44,923 nucleotides of DNA from Candidatus Goldiibacteriota bacterium (GTDB lineage Bacteria > Oederibacteriota > JAAXVQ01): the NCBI GenBank assembly GCA_020052235.1, contig JAGVPM010000189.1, positions 1 through 44,923 of the forward strand. The letters are read 5' to 3'. The position numbers and the translations under genes are program-made. Shown in pieces: positions 40,686-44,923 of this stretch (position 1 is its first letter; each line of letters begins with the position of its first letter). The notes under the pieces are model-generated. The model saw nothing but the letters and a program-made list of their open reading frames with translations. It searched no databases and was not told the origin of the DNA.

Positions 40686-42049
40686 GGCATGCCTCCCGGC
40701 ATGCGGGTCGTCGATAAATTGTCAAAACGGGTATATTGCTGATTAAAAATAAGGTTGATGGTGCCTGTGGGGCCATTACGTTGTTTGGCAATAATCAATT
40801 CGGCTGTGCGATCATCACGTTTATCTTTTTCATAATACGCCTCGCGGTAAATGAACATAACCACGTCCGCATCTTGTTCAATGGCCCCGGATTCACGCAA
40901 ATCCGAAAGCTGAGGCCGCCGGTCACCGCGCGCTTCAGGGGCGCGTGACAACTGTGATAATACCAAAACCGGAGCTTTAAGTTCTTTGGCCAGGGCTTTA
41001 AACGAGCGTGAAATGGTGGAAATTTCCTGTTGCCGGTTTTCCTGCTTGCCCACGCCCTGCATCATTTGAATATAATCCACAACCACCAGGCCGATATTAT
41101 GCTCGGCTTTCAAGCGGCGCGCTTTGGAGCGCAATTCCAAAATATTGAGGCTGGGCGAATCATCAATAAAAATATCCGCATCAAATAACCTGCCGGCGGC
41201 CATGGACAAATGCACCAAACTTCCCTCGCCCAGGCGCCCGGTACGAACCGCCTGAAGATCCACCCGGGCTTCGGAACACAACATGCGCGTGACCAGGGAT
41301 CCGGCGCTCATTTCCAAAGAGAAAATGGCCACAGGAGTTTTTCCCAGCAAGGCGGCATTGGACGCCAAGTTCAAGCACAACGCGGTTTTTCCCATGGAAG
41401 GCCGGGCGGCCAAGACGATCAATTCCCCGGGTTGCAAGCCCGAGGTCTTTTCATCCAATTCCGTGTACCCCGTAGGAATACCGGTGATGTGGGTTTCATG
41501 TTTGGAAAGATTTTCCACCATTTCCATGGCATCGTGGATGATGTCTTTGACTTTAAGCACCGCTCCGCGCTGGCGATTCTGCGACAAGTCAAAAATGGAG
41601 CGTTCCGCCTCATCCAGCAAACGGTCGGCGTCTTCCTCGGCCGTATAGCAGCGCGACACCACATCCGTGGAAACGCGGATTAAATTCCGCAAAATGAATT
41701 TTTCTTTAACGATCCGGGCATAATGCTCGGCGTGCGCCGCCGTGGGCACGCTGTCGGTTAATTGCGTAAGGTAAGCGGCCCCGCCGGCCTTGTCAATATC
41801 ACCCCAGCGCGTGAGCAAATCCGTCAGGGTAATATAATCAACGGGTTCGTTGCGGTCGTAAAGATCCAGAATGGCGCGAAAAATGCGCCGGTGGGCCTCG
41901 GAATAAAACGCCTCATCGGTCAGGATTTCAAACACATGCCCGATGGCATCGCGGTCCAGGAGCATGGAGCCCAGCGTCGAGCGTTCGGCTTCTAAATTTT
42001 GCGGTGGAATTTTAGTTGACCCCGTGGCCGGGGGATTGGAGGTTTGCAT
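40682..42049 (-). CDS. dnaB: Replicative DNA helicase
   Basis: This 455-aa hexameric helicase unwinds DNA at the fork. The N-terminal domain starts at PPQNLEAERSTLGSMLLD. The linker includes TGIPTGYTELDEKTSGLQPG, Walker A is AARPSMGKTALCLNLA, and Walker B is LVVVDYIQMM, with further core motifs VLVLSQLSRAPEARGDRRPQ, LSDLRESGAIEQDADVVMFI and a C-terminal FNQQYTRF. No intein is present, although this family often hosts one. AGAGG lies upstream of the ATG. The preceding 141-bp spacer to rplI carries a long inverted repeat. Confidence 0.96.
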   Translation of the reverse strand: MQTSNPPATGSTKIPPQNLEAERSTLGSMLLDRDAIGHVFEILTDEAFYSEAHRRIFRAILDLYDRNEPVDYITLTDLLTRWGDIDKAGGAAYLTQLTDSVPTAAHAEHYARIVKEKFILRNLIRVSTDVVSRCYTAEEDADRLLDEAERSIFDLSQNRQRGAVLKVKDIIHDAMEMVENLSKHETHITGIPTGYTELDEKTSGLQPGELIVLAARPSMGKTALCLNLASNAALLGKTPVAIFSLEMSAGSLVTRMLCSEARVDLQAVRTGRLGEGSLVHLSMAAGRLFDADIFIDDSPSLNILELRSKARRLKAEHNIGLVVVDYIQMMQGVGKQENRQQEISTISRSFKALAKELKAPVLVLSQLSRAPEARGDRRPQLSDLRESGAIEQDADVVMFIYREAYYEKDKRDDRTAELIIAKQRNGPTGTINLIFNQQYTRFDNLSTTRMPGGMP

Positions 42050-42087
42050 TGTCCGCCTCTTCCGAAAATGTCCGAACGGTTCTCAAA

Positions 42088-42141
42088 TCATGATCCCCGG
42101 GGGATTTCATCTGTTTGGGATGAAACCCCCGGGGATCATGA
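42088..42141. repeat. Long inverted repeat between rplI and dnaB
   Basis: Two 23-base arms (beginning TCATGATCCCCGGGGG) are perfect reverse complements except for one bulged A, around a 7-nt loop. The outer part GATCCCCGGGGATC is itself palindromic. It lies 38 bp upstream of the dnaB start on the transcript. No T-tract follows on either strand, so it is not a classical terminator. A processing site, attenuator or short mobile palindrome is possible. Confidence 0.85.
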
Positions 42142-42190
42142 TCGCAAAAAGTTCATTGGATGTCCACCGTTAAGGCGGCATCTGCGAACC

Positions 42191-42679
42191 TTATTTTTCC
42201 GTTTTGGTGTTTTCCGGTTTGACGGGCGCGGCGGGATTTTTGTCTTGAACCAAGACTGTCAGCTGAGCCGTAATATCCGCGTGAACCTTGACGGCCACGG
42301 TATAAGTACCCACCGCTTTTATCGGCTCTTCCAGCTCAATTTTGCGCTTGTCCACCTCAAAGTGCAGCTGGGCCAAGGCTTGTTCAATATCCGCCGACGT
42401 AACCGACCCGAACAATTTTCCGCCTTCGCCCACATTGGTCGAGATGACCACGGGCTGCGCCGCCATCTTGTCCGCCAAATATTGCGCGTCGCGCTGCACG
42501 CGGCGTTCACGTCCTTTTTTACCGGTTACTTCCTGCGCCAGGCGCTTCAGGTTGGGGGAATTGGCCACCACGGCCAGTTTTTTCGGCAATAAATAGTTGC
42601 GCCCATATCCTTCAGCCACCGAAACCGTATCACCGGCCCGGCCTAAATCTTTTACATCATCCCGCAAAATTACTTTCAT
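42191..42679 (-). CDS. rplI: 50S ribosomal protein L9
   Basis: This 162-aa protein has the L9 N-terminal RNA-binding domain MKVILRDDVKDLGRAGDTVS with VAEGYGRNYLLPKKLAV, a long connecting helix (about 40-75), and the C-terminal domain (KLFGSVTSADIEQAL, IELEEPIKAVGTYTVAVKVH). It ends with a short Lys/Pro/Glu tail slightly longer than usual. AGGAGGGG lies 8 nt upstream. The order rpsF-ssb-rpsR-DUF2232-rplI-dnaB is a well-known conserved cluster. Confidence 0.97.
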   Translation of the reverse strand: MKVILRDDVKDLGRAGDTVSVAEGYGRNYLLPKKLAVVANSPNLKRLAQEVTGKKGRERRVQRDAQYLADKMAAQPVVISTNVGEGGKLFGSVTSADIEQALAQLHFEVDKRKIELEEPIKAVGTYTVAVKVHADITAQLTVLVQDKNPAAPVKPENTKTEK

Positions 42680-42715
42680 AATGAAACCCCTCCTGCTGCC
42701 TTCAGCTCGGTACGC

Positions 42716-43471
42716 TCACACGGAAGATTGGTTCGGTTTAATCATCCGCCAATCCCACCATGTATTGATGATTCCTAAACTCATTAAAACCACGATCAGG
42801 GTGGGAAATAATCCCACCAAGGCAACTACCAGCGGTTGGACTAACTTGGATACCCGCCAGCGTTCCAGATGAAACAGAACAATAGCCAAGCCGCCTATAA
42901 AATATAAATTCCCCAGCACAACCGCCGCGTTTAAACCCGCCTGAAAATACATTGGGCCCCAAGCCCGCCCCCACCAGAGCAAAATCATGGCGGCCAGCAT
43001 TGGCCAAATCATATACTCGGGCACACTCCACAAAACCAAGGGCTTTAAAATAATTTTAGAGCCCGCAAGCGCGGGTGCCAACTGCCGCTGAATCAGGTAG
43101 CACACGAGTGCTATTGCCATAATCAGCAACACCAGCCAACCAACCACCGCATCGATAAACAAAAGCCGTATCCAGTGGGCACTGCGCTGCAAGTCCGCAT
43201 CCGCCACGCCCAATTGCCGGTACAGCGCCAACGATGTATTCAAGCTCTTATTAAATTCATGTTGCCACGCAAGCCATAGGTTGTGACCGCTCGTAAGTTG
43301 TACCCAAGCAATCAAACCGGCCGCCAGCGCCAGCAAAACCAATATACCGGCCGCGATGCAATAGCGGGGTGCCCACCCTCGCCAAAGCCCCAGCCATATG
43401 GCCGCGTTGGTTATCACCAAAAAAACCACGGCTACGACCACTAAAAAACCCGCCGCCAACGCATAAGTCAT
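42716..43471 (-). CDS. Polytopic membrane protein, DUF2232/YybS-like
   Basis: This 251-aa protein has about six membrane helices and no catalytic motif. Its position between rpsR and rplI and its overall hydrophobicity match the DUF2232 (YybS) family, which occupies the same place in many genomes. It is shorter than the usual roughly 300 residues, with the N-terminal helices apparently missing. No clear Shine-Dalgarno precedes the ATG at 43471. The function of the family is unknown. Assignment rests more on context than on sequence. Confidence 0.7.
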   Translation of the reverse strand: MTYALAAGFLVVVAVVFLVITNAAIWLGLWRGWAPRYCIAAGILVLLALAAGLIAWVQLTSGHNLWLAWQHEFNKSLNTSLALYRQLGVADADLQRSAHWIRLLFIDAVVGWLVLLIMAIALVCYLIQRQLAPALAGSKIILKPLVLWSVPEYMIWPMLAAMILLWWGRAWGPMYFQAGLNAAVVLGNLYFIGGLAIVLFHLERWRVSKLVQPLVVALVGLFPTLIVVLMSLGIINTWWDWRMIKPNQSSV

Positions 43472-43501
43472 GATTTACTGATTAACCAACCCGGCAACGG
43501 T

Positions 43502-43783
43502 TTAATCCGAGGTGTACGGCAGTAAAGCCAAACTGCGGGCACGATGAATAGCGGTGGTCAACGCGCGCTGATGTTTGGCGCAATTTCCGGAAATCCGCCG
43601 TGGGACAATCTTTCCCCGTTCGGTCATAAAGGTTTTTAAGCGGGCAAGATCCTTGTAATTGATATCAACCACTTTATCCGCACAAAAACGGCATGATTTG
43701 CGGTGAGGTTTATGATCCCGCTTTTCCCTAAATTTAGGTCTGGGCTTGCTGGGTGCCGGTGCTGCCTTTTCTTCATCTGCCAT
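43502..43783 (-). CDS. rpsR: 30S ribosomal protein S18
   Basis: This 93-aa protein contains the S18 core from [20 protein letters not shown] to the family motif [22 protein letters not shown] with [11 protein letters not shown]. The cysteines in CRFC and GNC, with the nearby His, suggest the zinc-binding (C+) form of S18. The N-terminus (about 1-28) is a basic and Ala/Pro extension. GGGAG precedes the ATG at a normal distance. It is 40 bp downstream of ssb. Confidence 0.97.
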   Translation of the reverse strand: MADEEKAAPAPSKPRPKFREKRDHKPHRKSCRFCADKVVDINYKDLARLKTFMTERGKIVPRRISGNCAKHQRALTTAIHRARSLALLPYTSD

Positions 43784-43823
43784 AACGTAAACTCCCTTTG
43801 GTTATTAAATCGTTTTTTTTAAT

Positions 43824-44243
43824 TTAAAATGGAATATCATCTTCGGAAGCGGCCGGAGCCGGGGCTGCTGCGGCTGCAGGTTCATCCGCAGACACGGTTC
43901 CGTCTTCGCTCCGTTTTTTTCCTAAAAATTGCACGCGATCGGCAACCACTTCCAATACGGATCGCTTTTGGCCGTCCTCAGTTTCCCATTGCCGGCTCTG
44001 CAGCCGTCCTTCCACGAAAATCGGCGTCCCCTTGGAGATATATTCTGCGCAATTTTCAGCTTGCTTTCCCCAAACCACGACACCGACAAAGGTTACTTCT
44101 TCCTTCATTTCACCGGTTTGACTTTTATACGTACGGTTAATGGCCATGCGCAAGTTCGCGACAGCCGACCCGTTGGGTAAATACCGCAATTCAGGATCCC
44201 GCGTTAAATTACCCATCAGCAAAGCACGGTTAAAATTAGGCAT
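43824..44243 (-). CDS. ssb: Single-stranded DNA-binding protein
   Basis: This 139-aa protein has the OB fold: MPNFNRALLMGNLTRDPELR, GSAVANLRMAINR, TFVGVVVWGKQAENCAEYI, GTPIFVEGRLQSRQWETEDG and VVADRVQFLG. An Ala/Pro-rich flexible linker follows, and the acidic tip DDIPF recruits replication and repair proteins. AGGAG lies upstream of the ATG. It is 3 bp after the rpsF stop, the conserved rpsF-ssb-rpsR arrangement. Confidence 0.97.
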   Translation of the reverse strand: MPNFNRALLMGNLTRDPELRYLPNGSAVANLRMAINRTYKSQTGEMKEEVTFVGVVVWGKQAENCAEYISKGTPIFVEGRLQSRQWETEDGQKRSVLEVVADRVQFLGKKRSEDGTVSADEPAAAAAPAPAASEDDIPF

Positions 44244-44246
44244 ACG

Positions 44247-44657
44247 TTACTCCTTTACGTCGGCGGCCTTTGCTTCCGCCGCTGCTTCAGGCGCAGCCAC
44301 TTCCACTTTTTCCGCAGCTGCTTGTGCCGCGGCAGCTTTGGCGGACAACTTGGCCGGTTGCGGCGTTTTGGTCGTCACTTTGGTGGATAAGAACTTCAAG
44401 ACATTATCCGCGTTCTTCAATGTGCGTTCTATTTCGTTAATGGATTCCCCGGTGCCGCGAAACTGAATCAATACATAATACGCCGAATTTTGTTTATTGA
44501 TTTCATAAGCGGTTCTACGCACACCCATCTTGTCGACATTGACAACTTCCCCGTGCTTTTTCTCCACACTTTTTTTAATCCGGTCCACCAGCTCGTCTAC
44601 CTGCTCGACCGTTACGGTCGGCGGCAATAAAAACATCGTTTCATAAGGCGTTTGCAT
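44247..44657 (-). CDS. rpsF: 30S ribosomal protein S6
   Basis: The S6 fold is clear: MQTPYETMFLLPPTVTVEQV, VVNVDKMGVRRTAYEINKQN, SAYYVLIQFRGTGESINEIE and RTLKNADNVLKFLSTKV. After residue about 95 there is an Ala/Glu/Lys/Pro-rich tail of about 40 residues, longer than usual and perhaps involved in S18 or RNA contacts. GAGGGGG lies about 11 nt upstream of the ATG. This is the first gene of the cluster in the window. Confidence 0.96.
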   Translation of the reverse strand: MQTPYETMFLLPPTVTVEQVDELVDRIKKSVEKKHGEVVNVDKMGVRRTAYEINKQNSAYYVLIQFRGTGESINEIERTLKNADNVLKFLSTKVTTKTPQPAKLSAKAAAAQAAAEKVEVAAPEAAAEAKAADVKE

Positions 44658-44719
44658 GCGATTTCAAGCCCCCTCGAAATAATTAAACAATTCACACTAT
44701 TTTAAAAATCGGAAACGCG

Positions 44720-44748
44720 ATACTAGCACACCCCACAATGGGATGCAA
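44720..44748 (-). promoter_or_regulatory. Predicted promoter for rpsF-ssb-rpsR operon
   Basis: On the minus strand TTGCAT (44748-44743), a 17-bp spacer and TAGTAT (44725-44720), with TG one base before the -10, form a plausible extended -10 promoter. The start of transcription would be near 44713, giving a leader of about 56 nt before rpsF. Confidence 0.45.
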
Positions 44749-44781
44749 TATTTATTTTCAAAAAAACCCGCCTTCACTGCC

Positions 44782-44915
44782 CAAAAAACACAACGCCTTG
44801 TTTTTTGCCTAAAAACCAACCCCCAGCGGAGCTTTCAGGGAAACCACAGGTTTCCCTGACGTGGACGTTCCGTCCACTGTTCCTTCCTATCTGAGTTGGG
44901 GTGCTTCGCCCCCAA
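44782..44915. other. Cluster of hairpins in the intergenic right edge
   Basis: There is no gene in 44749-44923. Four stem-loops are visible. A 9-bp A/T-rich stem lies at 44782-44807. An 11-bp stem with a 3-nt loop lies at 44835-44859 (TCAGGGAAACC / GGTTTCCCTGA). A 7-bp stem lies at 44861-44877 (GTGGACG / CGTCCAC). TTGGGG / CCCCAA lies at 44896-44915. They may be the end of a neighbouring transcript, a structured RNA or a repeat element cut by the window edge. Confidence 0.5.
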
Positions 44916-44923
44916 ACCCCCGC

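Overview
The window looks like a chromosomal segment of an uncultured diderm (Gram-negative-type) bacterium, probably from a poorly characterised candidate phylum. The evidence is a complete MlaE-MlaF-MlaD lipid-transport set, a PorV-type outer-membrane protein, FN3, FG-GAP and FlgD-type C-terminal surface modules, and a giant secreted repeat protein between housekeeping genes. I cannot name the phylum from the sequence. Base composition is near 50% GC, with a visibly AT-richer stretch at about 34.0-37.0 kb. All genes lie on the minus strand except the partial first one, so the transcriptional order is read from the right end to the left.

Right part (44.66 to 37.1 kb): rpsF, ssb, rpsR, a DUF2232-like membrane protein, rplI, dnaB, alr, mlaE, mlaF, mlaD. 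A promoter-like site precedes rpsF. A perfect-looking 23-bp inverted repeat sits between rplI and dnaB. dnaB/alr and alr/mlaE are joined by ATGA overlaps with nearly identical Shine-Dalgarno contexts.

Middle part (37.0 to 28.4 kb): a membrane GT-C-like/TPR protein, a secreted beta-propeller-type protein split in two by a single-base frameshift near 33138, a PorV-like outer-membrane protein, radA, ispD and ispF. These are tightly packed or overlapping.

Giant gene (28.2 to 14.13 kb): one 14,070-bp gene encodes a 4,689-aa exported protein. Its core is a run of exactly 30 gap-free 63-residue repeats (19226-24895), flanked by decayed relatives and YD/RHS-like repeats. It has its own predicted promoter and a strong intrinsic terminator. 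This is the most unusual object in the window. The repeats show a two-half internal symmetry, one invariant Trp each, a hypervariable patch, and coupled substitutions across the repeat boundaries.

Left part (14.02 to 0 kb): a murA-hisD-hisC-hisB-hisH-hisA-hisF-hisI-trpE-trpG operon driven by a good extended -10 promoter. It is followed by an FN3/beta-barrel protein, an inositol-monophosphatase-family enzyme that could supply the missing histidinol-phosphate phosphatase, a pseudopilin-like protein lacking the prepilin cleavage motif, a HAMP membrane protein, and a convergent FN3 protein that runs off the left edge. A REP-like hairpin element sits inside the his cluster between hisA and hisF. 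hisG, hisE and the remaining trp genes are not in the window. No tRNA, rRNA, CRISPR or transposase gene was seen.
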